Below, piece by piece: positions 1 through 6,618 of a DNA stretch of 13,608 nucleotides; within the stretch, counting starts at the first letter, position 1, and each line of letters begins with the position of its first letter. The notes beneath the pieces were generated by a model, which saw nothing but the letters and a program-made list of their open reading frames with translations, searched no databases and was not told the origin of the DNA. The position numbers and the translations under genes are program-made. Source of the DNA: CAYMRB01 sp964392615 (lineage in GTDB: Bacteria; Planctomycetota; UBA8108); NCBI GenBank assembly GCA_964392615.1, contig CAYMRB010000277.1, positions 1-13,608 on the forward strand, given 5' to 3'.

Positions 1-50
1 CCCGATTGCTGCGCCCTCCCGCGTGCCGTACGATCGACTCGCTCGCAACC

Positions 51-62
51 AGGAGGTGATCC
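51..62 (+). promoter_or_regulatory. Very long Shine-Dalgarno sequence of the dockerin-like gene
   Basis: AGGAGGTGATCC lies directly upstream of the ATG at 64, with 7 nt between AGGAGG and the start. All 12 bases are complementary to the conserved 3' tail of bacterial 16S rRNA, where four to six is usual. This fixes the start codon. It also suggests strong translation initiation, although very long pairing can slow ribosome escape. The rest of bases 1-63 shows no convincing promoter. Confidence 0.8.
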
Positions 63-63
63 G

Positions 64-1023
64 ATGCGCCATGCGGTGACTGCTGCGGTCCTGACTCTTG
101 TCCTTGCCGCCCCGTCTATTCTGCCCGCGCAGATCGAGCCCGCGGAGGTCGGTCTGCGCCCTCCCGTGCCGAGCGCGTGCGCGCCGTTCGATGTGATCGT
201 CACGCGCTTCTTCGCGTCGGATTGCGCCTGGCGGTTGGAGTCGACGGCCGCGGTCCGGGGCCGCACGCTCACGTTGACTCTGACCGCGGTGCCGCAGGGG
301 GAGATCTGCCTTCCGGTGGCGCGCGCCATCACGTTCGAAGTCAGCGTCGACCCGCGCATCGTCGACGGCGGGCCGATCGAGGTGGGCGAGTGGGAGCTCG
401 AGGTCGTGTGGACGGACGGGCCGAGCCCGGAGCCGCTCTCGTTCACCGTCGATGACACCGACTGCGCCGTTGGCTACCGACTCGGCGATGCCAACGACGA
501 CGGCAACCTCGACCTGGCCGACGCCGTGCGGACGCTCGGCTTCCTGTTCACCGGTGCCGACATCGACTGCGTTGCGGCGTGCGATGTCGACGGATCGGAG
601 GACGTTAACCTGTCCGACCCGATCTACCTGCTCAATCACCTGTTTCTCGGCGGCCCGACGCCGGAGCCGGCGTTCGACGAATGCGTCGCGTGGCGGCCCG
701 GGGGGCCACTCCCGTGTTCCCGATCGCAGTGCACGCCGGAGCCCGTCGACGTCCCCGAGGCCTGGATGGCGCGCGCGGACGGCTGCATGCAGTGCGAGCC
801 GTGCGGCGCTCCCGAGCTTCGCGAGGTCGTCGCGGAGCTGTTCGACGCCGGCATCTCGGTGCTTGATTCGCAGCTCGGCTTCGTGCCGGTCTGCCTCGCG
901 TGCACCGTCTGTGCGAGCGGGCGGTACTACCTCGTGCTCGTCCCCGAGGACGACGCCGAGGAGCTCGTTGCGCGCGGGTGGGAGCCGTGGATCCGCGACG
1001 AGCCCGGCTTGGGGCCTCGCTGA
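64..1023 (+). CDS. Secreted dockerin-like protein with a C-terminal CX2CX2C pair
   Basis: This is a 319-residue exported protein of unknown function. Residues 1-22 form a signal peptide (short basic start, Leu/Ala-rich core, likely cut near LPA-Q). Residues 35-130 look like a beta-rich domain with Cys at 39, 54 and 82. Residues 138-200 carry two dockerin-type calcium loops: GDANDDGNLDLAD (141-153) and DVDGSEDVNLSD (174-185). Each is followed by a short helix with a Leu/Phe-Leu pattern. In planctomycetes such pairs occur on many secreted proteins, and their partners are mostly unknown. The C-terminal part (237-319) has two CX2CX2C clusters (Cys 241/244/247 and 277/280/283) flanking a helix, possibly for disulfides or metal. 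The start is set by the 12-nt Shine-Dalgarno just upstream. The gene converges on the next one with 12 nt between stops. Secretion and the dockerin-like fold are fairly sure; the role is not known. Confidence 0.85.
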   Translation: MRHAVTAAVLTLVLAAPSILPAQIEPAEVGLRPPVPSACAPFDVIVTRFFASDCAWRLESTAAVRGRTLTLTLTAVPQGEICLPVARAITFEVSVDPRIVDGGPIEVGEWELEVVWTDGPSPEPLSFTVDDTDCAVGYRLGDANDDGNLDLADAVRTLGFLFTGADIDCVAACDVDGSEDVNLSDPIYLLNHLFLGGPTPEPAFDECVAWRPGGPLPCSRSQCTPEPVDVPEAWMARADGCMQCEPCGAPELREVVAELFDAGISVLDSQLGFVPVCLACTVCASGRYYLVLVPEDDAEELVARGWEPWIRDEPGLGPR

Positions 1024-1035
1024 CGCAACGGGTCG

Positions 1036-3543
1036 CTAATCCCTGTCCAGCTCCGTCAGTGTCGCGTTGAGGACGGGGTACTCCTGCCAGCTTCCGTAGT
1101 CGAAGTGCCACCACTCCTTGTCGTAGACACGGAAGCCCTCGTCCTCCATGGCGCGACGCAGGAGATCCCGCAGCCAACGCTGCCGTGCCGTTCCGCCGGG
1201 ATAGTACGCGTAGGCGCGCTGTGTGAACTCGTCGTAGCCGCTGACCATCTGTACCGGCTCGCCGGTCTCGAGGTCGTACAGCGTCAGGTCGACGGCACAA
1301 CCTCGATTGTGCCGTGACCCTCTGCTCGGGTCGGCGGCGAACTCTTTCATCGACTCCGGCGTCGCGTCCCAGAACATCTTCGTCACGTACCACGGGCGGT
1401 ACGCGTCGTGAATCAGGAGACCGTAGCCGCGCTTCGCCAGATTCCCGTGCACGCGCGCGAGCGCCTCGGCAGCCGGCCGCTGCAGATACGCTCTTGGCGT
1501 GTCGTAGAACGCAGTGCGCATGAAGTTGTTCGTCGTCGCATAGCGGATGTCGAACCGCATGTCGCGCTCCGCACCCGACGAGAAGCCGGCGAGATCGACG
1601 AGCTCGGGGCGTCGCAAGCCCTCCGCTTGCGGCGGCGGCGTCGCAGCGAGCGCCTTCGCGCGCAGCTCGTGGGCCGAGGTCTTCGGCACGATGTGGAACG
1701 TCTCGCCGTCGGGCGTGCCGACTTCGCGCCGCTCGAACACGACACTCGCAGCCGTGACGCGCGCAGCCCGACCGTCCGCGCCGCGCTCGAAGACGAGCTT
1801 CTCGCCGTGATAGAGGCCGTGGTCGCCGGGAAACGCGAAGACGTCGCGCGCGACCTCGGTGAGCGGGTACGCGTAGAACCACTCGATCAAGCACCAGAGT
1901 CGATCTTCGCGCTCGAGGATGTACATCACGTTGTGCCCGAGCTCGTTGCCTCCGGCATCGCGAAAGCCGTACTCGCCGATCAGGCCGCGCCACTCCTCGC
2001 GCGGAGGCCGCGGCGCCGACACGGCGGCGGCGCTACGCGCGTAGTCTCGGCCATCGACCTCGATCGTCGCCGGCTCTCCCCTCACGGGAATCCGCCTTCC
2101 GAAACCGAGTCGTCCGTCGACGATCAACTCGTTCCGCGCGGAGTCGAGCCACCGCAGCTGCAGGAGCAGCGAGCCGCGGCGCAGGTACAGCCGTCCTCCC
2201 TGTTCGACGAGCGCGACTCGCTCGTCGGCCGAATCTGCGCCGCTGGTACGATCCACACGGTCGTACCCTCCGGCGAGCCGCCGCGCGTCGTCGCGCGTCA
2301 GAGGGAGCGTGGACTGCCAGCCCAGAGTTGGCGTTCGGTTCTCGCGCACGGCGAGGAGGCCCTCGAGCGCGAAATCTGCTATGCGGTCGACGACGCGGTT
2401 CGTTCCGTCCATCGCGCTCACGGCGACCACTCCGAGCCCGACGTCCGGCAGGGCGCGCAGAGTGGTCGAGAAACCGTAGATGGCCCCCCGATGCTCGATG
2501 ACTCGATGCCCCCGCGTCTCGCCGATCGCGAATCCGAGCCCGAATCCACGGCTGGCGCCTGGCGCTGCGAACTGGGGCGTCCACATCGTTTCGAGGCTCG
2601 CCTGCTCGAGCAGTCGTCCGCCGGCCGCGCCCGGCAGCTCGCCGCCGCGGAACAGCACGATCAGGAATCGAGCGAGATCGCGAACCGTCGAATACATGCT
2701 GCCAGCCGGCGAGGTGCCGAGCTCGAACCGGGGCGCGTCGAACTCGTCCCCGTCGTAGGTCCACATGCGCGCGTTCGCGAGGTGCTCGACGACCGCCGGA
2801 GCCGGCTCGAACGCGCTGCGGTGCATCCCGAGCGGCTCGAGAATCGTCCTTTTCAGATACGTCGCGAAAGATGTCGATGCCATCTCCTCGAGCACGTGCC
2901 CGGCGACCGCGACGCCGGCATTGGAGTACTTCGTGCGGGAGCCGGGGACGTACACGAGACCGGTTGTCGCGAGGCTGTCGACCGTCGCCGCGAGGCCGGG
3001 CTCGCTGGCATCGAAGTAGTTGCCGACCGGCGATTCTCGGACGATGCCGGCGCGGTGGCACATGAGCTGGCGGAGCGTGATCGGCGATTCCGTGCGGCCC
3101 GCGAGCCGGAACTGCGGCAGATAGGAGGTCACCGGAGCGTCGAGCTCGACGACACCTCGTTCGACGAGCTGCATCAGGGCGATAGCCGTGAAGAGCTTCG
3201 AGACGGAACCGACGCGGTAGACCGTGTCAGCACTCGCCGACGTCGCCCCGACCCGCCCGGGAGCCGAGTCTACCGTCCCGAAGCCGCGCGCCCAGACGGT
3301 GTTGTCGCCGTCGACGAGCGCGATCGAGAAGGCCGGGATCCGGTGGCGCTCGATCTCTTCCGAGACGATCGCCACGAGCTCGTGGGCGAGGGCCGCGTGG
3401 CGAGCCGAAGCGGCGATATTGCCGGATTCCCGGCGGGCTGGGTCTCCCTCGCTCGTGTCCGTCGCGGACCGACAGGCCGGAAACGTCAGGATCGCGGGGA
3501 GCAAGCAGACCAGGAGGGACGAGCGGATCGAGGGGTGGTTCAT
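1036..3543 (-). CDS. Serine hydrolase (beta-lactamase/D,D-peptidase type) fused to a VanX-like D-Ala-D-Ala dipeptidase
   Basis: This 835-residue exported protein has two catalytic units. Residues 1-24 are a signal sequence ending in FPAC, so Cys24 is a possible lipidation site, though the box is not canonical. Residues about 48-400 form a class C beta-lactamase/penicillin-binding-protein-like domain with SVSK (Ser113, Lys116), YSN (206-208) and HRG (351-353, in the KTG position). Residues about 415-610 look like two beta-rich linker domains of the kind found behind such hydrolases. Residues about 645-825 are an M15D (VanX-type) dipeptidase: DAYRP (Arg716), the SxHxxGxAxD zinc motif (His745, Asp752) and EWWH (Glu810, His813). 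All catalytic residues are present. The likely substrates are peptidoglycan stem peptides or released D-Ala dipeptides in the periplasm. The frame extends upstream to 3837, but the signal peptide at the ATG at 3543 marks the real start. No van regulatory genes are nearby, so turnover or recycling is more likely than vancomycin resistance. Confidence 0.9.
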   Translation of the reverse strand: MNHPSIRSSLLVCLLPAILTFPACRSATDTSEGDPARRESGNIAASARHAALAHELVAIVSEEIERHRIPAFSIALVDGDNTVWARGFGTVDSAPGRVGATSASADTVYRVGSVSKLFTAIALMQLVERGVVELDAPVTSYLPQFRLAGRTESPITLRQLMCHRAGIVRESPVGNYFDASEPGLAATVDSLATTGLVYVPGSRTKYSNAGVAVAGHVLEEMASTSFATYLKRTILEPLGMHRSAFEPAPAVVEHLANARMWTYDGDEFDAPRFELGTSPAGSMYSTVRDLARFLIVLFRGGELPGAAGGRLLEQASLETMWTPQFAAPGASRGFGLGFAIGETRGHRVIEHRGAIYGFSTTLRALPDVGLGVVAVSAMDGTNRVVDRIADFALEGLLAVRENRTPTLGWQSTLPLTRDDARRLAGGYDRVDRTSGADSADERVALVEQGGRLYLRRGSLLLQLRWLDSARNELIVDGRLGFGRRIPVRGEPATIEVDGRDYARSAAAVSAPRPPREEWRGLIGEYGFRDAGGNELGHNVMYILEREDRLWCLIEWFYAYPLTEVARDVFAFPGDHGLYHGEKLVFERGADGRAARVTAASVVFERREVGTPDGETFHIVPKTSAHELRAKALAATPPPQAEGLRRPELVDLAGFSSGAERDMRFDIRYATTNNFMRTAFYDTPRAYLQRPAAEALARVHGNLAKRGYGLLIHDAYRPWYVTKMFWDATPESMKEFAADPSRGSRHNRGCAVDLTLYDLETGEPVQMVSGYDEFTQRAYAYYPGGTARQRWLRDLLRRAMEDEGFRVYDKEWWHFDYGSWQEYPVLNATLTELDRD

Positions 3544-3748
3544 GGCGAGAGGTGCATCCGACGGGGCCTCCAGCCATCCGCACTCCGGGACCGAGGAGAT
3601 GGCTGGGGGAGCGCTTCTGACGTAGATTCCAGCACTCCAGAAGGTGCCATCTAGCTGCCCTGCATTGCAATAGCGGCTCGGCCTCCGGCAGCCGTTTCCG
3701 CCGCTCTCGGCGCCGTCATTTGCCGGCTGGAGTGCGCTGGCGTCGATG

Positions 3749-3756
3749 AGTATACT
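3749..3756. promoter_or_regulatory. Palindromic -10-like box in the divergent intergenic region
   Basis: The 359 bases between the divergent hydrolase gene and rho (3544-3902) contain no gene I can support. AGTATACT is its own reverse complement, so a TATACT -10-like hexamer is present on both strands. It lies about 150 nt before the rho start and about 205 nt before the hydrolase start. The -35 sequences are weak on both sides (for example CTGGAG at 18 nt on the plus strand). It is a candidate for a shared promoter, not a firm call. Confidence 0.25.
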
Positions 3757-3887
3757 GTCGCGTTTGGCAGCCCGTTGAAAAAGGCAACCCGCCGCGATGG
3801 CGGCCATTTCGCCTTCGCGCTCGGAGCCCTTCTTCAACGGATTGTTACCAGCCCGACGGCGTGCGAATCGTGGGCTAGCGCCGACGC

Positions 3888-3895
3888 GGAGGAGA
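3888..3895 (+). promoter_or_regulatory. Shine-Dalgarno that fixes the short Rho start
   Basis: GGAGGAGA stands 7 nt before the GTG at 3903. An in-frame TAG at 3876-3878 rules out any start further upstream, so the missing N-terminal domain of this Rho is not an annotation error. Confidence 0.8.
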
Positions 3896-3902
3896 CGAAT
3901 CG

Positions 3903-5045
3903 GTGACCGAGGTCGACGAGCAAACAGAAGTCACGACCGTCACAGGCATCTACGAGCCAACGGATCCCTCCGGAGGGGGATACCTGCGTTCTCTCGACGT
4001 CGACCTTCGTCCGCAAGGCGCCGACGTATTCGTGCCGGCGCCAGTGGCGCGAGCGGGGCGACTGCACGGCGGCGAATGCGTCGAGGGAGTGCTCCTGGCG
4101 GCCTCGGCTCGCCAGCGCGGGGCCGGCGGCCCGCAGCTCGCCACGATCCGACGCGTGGGGGACCTCGCGCTCGAGGACCACATCCACGTGACGCCGTTCG
4201 AGAATCTGACACGGGTCGACCCCGACCGCTGCTTGACCGTATCGACGAGCGGCGGGCCGTTCGCGATGCGGCTCGTCGACCTGCTGACGCCGATCGGATT
4301 CGGCCAGCGCGCCCTGATCGCGGCGCCGCCCAGGACCGGCAAGACGATCCTTCTCCAGCAGCTCGCTCACGCCGCGACGCAGAACCACCCCCAGCTCGAG
4401 TTGTTCGTGGTTCTGGTCGACGAGCGGCCGGAAGAGGTGACCGACATGAAGCGGAGCCTCCCCGGTTGCGTGCTCGCGAGCAGCAACGATCGCGATGCCG
4501 CGAGCCACGTGCGCCTCGTCGAGCTCGTCGTCGCGCATGCCAAGCGTCGCGTCGAGAACGGTGAAGACGTGCTCGTGATCCTGGACTCGCTGACGCGTCT
4601 CGCCCGGGCGCTCAACGCAGAGGTGCGGGAGGTCGGGCGCGTGCTCACCGGCGGGTTCAATCCGCGGGCGTTCGAGCGCGCTCACGAGATCTTCAGCTCG
4701 GCGCGTCGCAGCGAAGAGGGCGGCTCATTGACGATCGTCGCCACGGCGCTCGTCGAGACGGAGAGCGAGCTGGACGAGGCGGTCTTCGCCGAGTTCCAGG
4801 AGGCGGGGAACATGAAGCTCGTCCTGTCGCGCGAGCTGGCCGAGGGGCGCACTTGGCCGGCCGTCGATCTGTCGAGTTCGGGAACTCGTCGCGAGGAGCT
4901 GCTCCTTGCGGACGAGGCCCTCGCCGTCGGTCGCGAGCTACGAGGTCTTCTCGAGGACCAGCCGCTGGCGAAGGGCACCAAGGCGATCTACGAGCGGATG
5001 CGCGAGTTCGAAGACAATTCGAAGCTCGTGAAGGCGCTCGCGTAG
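3903..5045 (+). CDS. rho: Transcription termination factor Rho, short form without the N-terminal helical domain
   Basis: This is a 380-residue Rho, against about 419 in E. coli. Rho is a hexameric RNA-dependent ATPase that ends transcription. The cold-shock-like RNA-binding domain starts almost at once (residues about 11-85). The RecA-type motor follows: Walker A APPRTGKT (141-148), catalytic Glu in DERPEEVT (172-179), Walker B around Asp228, Q-loop GRVLTGG (245-251), arginine finger in SGTRREELL (Arg329). The usual N-terminal helical bundle is absent. Some RNA-contact positions differ: GFGFLR is GGGYLR (24-29), and the R-loop lysine of E. coli (TGSK, Lys326) is Glu in TESE (286-289). The motor residues look functional. 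It begins with GTG after a strong Shine-Dalgarno. It could be the genome's only Rho or a diverged second copy. It meets the dus gene convergently, with 33 nt between stops. Confidence 0.93.
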   Translation: MTEVDEQTEVTTVTGIYEPTDPSGGGYLRSLDVDLRPQGADVFVPAPVARAGRLHGGECVEGVLLAASARQRGAGGPQLATIRRVGDLALEDHIHVTPFENLTRVDPDRCLTVSTSGGPFAMRLVDLLTPIGFGQRALIAAPPRTGKTILLQQLAHAATQNHPQLELFVVLVDERPEEVTDMKRSLPGCVLASSNDRDAASHVRLVELVVAHAKRRVENGEDVLVILDSLTRLARALNAEVREVGRVLTGGFNPRAFERAHEIFSSARRSEEGGSLTIVATALVETESELDEAVFAEFQEAGNMKLVLSRELAEGRTWPAVDLSSSGTRREELLLADEALAVGRELRGLLEDQPLAKGTKAIYERMREFEDNSKLVKALA

Positions 5046-5078
5046 CAGAATGTCAGGTCGTCGCTCGAGGACGGCGAT

Positions 5079-6131
5079 TCAGTCGACCGGCGGCGGATAG
5101 AGACGCTCGAACGCTGCGGTCCAGTCCTCGAGGGTGCGCACGCGGACGAATGCGTCACGCGCCTCGTCCGGAGTCGGGTGGTACGGGCTGAGTCGGATGC
5201 CGAGCTTGCGCATTCGGCGCTGCGCCATCGCGGGGCCCGGCGCTGTCGGTCCCGGCCGGTGCATCAGCTCGAACTGCGCGCCGAGGACCGCTCGCTGCTC
5301 GTCGAGCGTGGGCTCCGTCGGGTCGTGCCCCGCGAGAAGCTGGTGCGCTTGCCGGAAAATCCACGGATTGCCGATGGCGCCGCGGGCGACCGAAACCGCG
5401 AGCACACCGGTCGCCGCGATCATGTCGAACACCGACGCAGCGGTGAGGATGTCGCCCGAGCCGAAGATCGGAAAACCGGCATGTCGATCGACGAGGTCGC
5501 GCAGGAACTCCCAGCGCGACGGTCCGTCGTATCGCTGCCGAACGGTTCGTGCGTGCACCGTGGCGGCGAAGTAACCCTCGTCGACGACTGCGTCGAAGAT
5601 GCGGCGGAAGTCGTCGGCTGCAGCGTCGCTCTCATCGGTTGCGCGGCGGAGTTTCACCGTCAGTGGAACCGCGTCACCGATCGCCCGGCGCACCGAGCGC
5701 AGGATGGCGACGGCTTCATCCGGCTCCGCCAATAGGTGCCCGCCGCGCGAGTGCTTGCGGATCCGCTTGACCGGACACGCGAGGTTGACGTCGACGACGT
5801 CATACCCGAGCTCGACGAGCACCTCCGCGCCCGCGGCCATGTCGGCCGGGTTCGAGCCCATGAGCTGACCGGCGATCGGATGGTCCTCGCCATCCAGACG
5901 CGCGGCCTCGCGACCCTTGCCGCCGCGAATCAGCGGCATGTCGAGCAGCGCCTCTGTCACGCAATACGGGCAGCCGTGGCGGCGCGCGACGATGCGCATC
6001 GCGGCGTCGGAGTATCCTTGCAGGCCCGCCTGGTAGAACGGGAGGTCGCGCAGCCAAGAGAAGGCCGCGGGAAGATCGTCGGGGAGCGCGCGGTCGGCCG
6101 TGACGCGCGGCGCGGTGGGCGCTGCTTGCAT
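5079..6131 (-). CDS. tRNA-dihydrouridine synthase (Dus family)
   Basis: This 350-residue flavoenzyme reduces uridine to dihydrouridine in tRNA, using FMN and NADPH. Visible family features are the N-terminal FMN-site segment around AGLQGYSDAAMR (35-46), the catalytic Cys119 in NLACP, Lys160 in TVKLRR, GSGDI (224-228) and the FMN-phosphate loop ARGAIGNPWIF (249-259). The C-terminal helical tRNA-binding domain is present. It is DusB-like, but I cannot name the subfamily with confidence. I chose the ATG at 6131; a TTG at 6158 is also in frame but lies within the terminator poly-T. The nearest upstream element is an intrinsic terminator ending at 6157, so expression must pass through it or start inside it. 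No strong Shine-Dalgarno precedes the ATG. Confidence 0.93.
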   Translation of the reverse strand: MQAAPTAPRVTADRALPDDLPAAFSWLRDLPFYQAGLQGYSDAAMRIVARRHGCPYCVTEALLDMPLIRGGKGREAARLDGEDHPIAGQLMGSNPADMAAGAEVLVELGYDVVDVNLACPVKRIRKHSRGGHLLAEPDEAVAILRSVRRAIGDAVPLTVKLRRATDESDAAADDFRRIFDAVVDEGYFAATVHARTVRQRYDGPSRWEFLRDLVDRHAGFPIFGSGDILTAASVFDMIAATGVLAVSVARGAIGNPWIFRQAHQLLAGHDPTEPTLDEQRAVLGAQFELMHRPGPTAPGPAMAQRRMRKLGIRLSPYHPTPDEARDAFVRVRTLEDWTAAFERLYPPPVD

Positions 6132-6156
6132 GCCGCCAATAGACCCGATCGACGGC

Positions 6157-6227
6157 AAAAAAAGAACCCTGATGGTCTTCCGGCTACTCGGGCCGGCCCG
6201 CAGGTGATGTGCAGGCCATCAGGGTTC
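6157..6227 (-). terminator. Intrinsic terminator (possible attenuator) directly before dus
   Basis: Reading the minus strand, GAACCCTGATGG (6227-6216) and CCATCAGGGTTC (6175-6164) form a perfect 12-bp stem followed at once by seven T (6163-6157). The 40-nt loop contains the palindrome CGGGCCGGCCCG, so the apex can fold further. This is the only clear intrinsic terminator in the window. It sits 26 nt before the dus ATG, so it either ends a small RNA or works as an attenuator for dus. Confidence 0.88.
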
Positions 6228-6285
6228 CGGTGGTGTCTGGGACCCTCCCAGTTGACCACCCATAGTTTTCAGGGCTTGTGTCTGC

Positions 6286-6327
6286 CTAGGAGGCCACCAC
6301 CTCGCAGATCACCGTAAGCGAATTCAT
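6286..6327 (-). CDS. Possible 13-residue leader peptide
   Basis: ATG at 6327 opens a frame encoding MNSLTVICEVVAS and ending in TAG at 6286. It is preceded by an exceptionally strong Shine-Dalgarno (6346-6332). It lies inside the structured leader, 59 nt before the left arm of the terminator. There is no run of a single amino-acid codon, so classic amino-acid attenuation is not obvious. The sequence around its stop (CCTCCT, 6291-6286 region) can pair with the AGGAGG of its own Shine-Dalgarno, and GTGG with CCAC further in. That puts the ATG in the loop of a hairpin that could hide the ribosome site. Translation is inferred only. Confidence 0.5.
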   Translation of the reverse strand: MNSLTVICEVVAS

Positions 6328-6331
6328 CCTG

Positions 6332-6346
6332 TGGACCACCTCCTTT
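6332..6346 (-). promoter_or_regulatory. Very long Shine-Dalgarno of the leader peptide
   Basis: AAAGGAGGTGGTCCA on the minus strand matches the complement of the 16S rRNA 3' tail over 15 positions, with one G-U pair. AGGAGG is 11 nt before the ATG at 6327, somewhat long spacing. Such a match in non-coding sequence is unlikely by chance and supports ribosome binding inside the leader. Confidence 0.6.
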
Positions 6347-6526
6347 CCCGGCGTGTGTCGACTGCGGGGCCAGACCCGCACCTACGAGGGACGACCGCCG
6401 AGAGCGGTCCCTCGCAGCCGGCCGCGGCGCTCCACGGGCTTCAAACGTGGCGAAAACCGTTTTCGCCAGTGCGTGGGCACCGCCACGCTCTGAGGTCTGC
6501 GTGAAACCTCGGCCGGTTCTAACGCG

Positions 6527-6554
6527 ATGCTAAGGGGGGGCATGGGCATGTCAA
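6527..6554 (-). promoter_or_regulatory. Sigma-70-type promoter of the dus leader RNA
   Basis: On the minus strand, the perfect -35 hexamer TTGACA (6554-6549) is followed after 16 nt by TAGCAT (6532-6527), which matches the -10 consensus at four positions including the first two and last two. The spacer holds a run of seven C. Transcription would begin near 6520, just before the first hairpin. The region from the cutC stop (6619) to this promoter shows only a weak hairpin and no terminator. Confidence 0.6.
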
Positions 6555-6618
6555 GTAACTGGGAGAACAGGCAGTGAGGCGTCTGCGACCTCTTCGTGAG
6601 ACGTTCGCCGGACGGCAA

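Larger units (their letters stand above)
6157..6520 (-). ncRNA. Structured RNA or long 5' leader upstream of dus
   Basis: This is a predicted transcript of about 360 nt between the promoter at 6527-6554 and the terminator at 6157. No large protein frame is convincing here. It folds locally into a series of hairpins on the minus strand: 6510-6492 (GAGGT/ACCTC), 6488-6471 (GCGTGG/CCACGC), 6468-6448 (perfect 9-bp stem TGGCGAAAA with a 3-nt loop), 6413-6386 (GACCGC/GCGGTC with outer pairs), 6380-6363 (TGCGGG/CCCGCA), and 6260-6229 (GGTGGT/ACCACC enclosing CTGGGA/TCCCAG). It then carries the terminator, with a 13-codon reading frame in the middle. It does not show the conserved cores of RNase P RNA, tmRNA or SRP RNA. 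The first bases, AGAACC (6520-6515), can pair with GGTTCT of the terminator 3' arm, a possible but weak antiterminator contact. It is either an independent small RNA or a cis-regulatory leader of dus. Confidence 0.65.

Noticed and set aside
1408..3654. 748-codon open frame antisense to the VanX-fusion gene
   Set aside because: It is Arg/Glu-rich composition without recognisable domains, a normal shadow in high-GC DNA opposite a clear gene.
3780..3820. Hairpin CCGCC/GGCGG followed by TTTTT on the minus strand as a terminator
   Set aside because: Short stem, six bases between stem and T run, and no upstream gene on that strand that it would end.
6132..6158. TTG at 6158 as the dus start
   Set aside because: It lies in the poly-T of the terminator and has no Shine-Dalgarno. 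The ATG at 6131 fits better, although the added nine residues cannot be excluded.
5957..6259. 100-codon minus-strand frame running through the terminator into dus
   Set aside because: It overlaps dus in another frame, reads across the terminator stem and poly-T, and has no ribosome site of its own.
6229..6260. GGGTGGT in the leader suggested a T-box
   Set aside because: The rest of the T-box core does not follow, there is no specifier loop I can see, and dus is not an amino-acid or aminoacyl-tRNA synthetase gene.
6219..6263. Second tiny frame in the leader (14 codons from an ATG at 6263)
   Set aside because: No Shine-Dalgarno. Its stop lies in the left terminator arm, which is suggestive but not enough for a call.
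6332..6346. Plus-strand TGGACCACCTCCTTT resembles the 3' end of 16S rRNA
   Set aside because: The bases before it do not match 16S helix 45 or the rest of the gene. It is simply the complement of a long Shine-Dalgarno on the minus strand.
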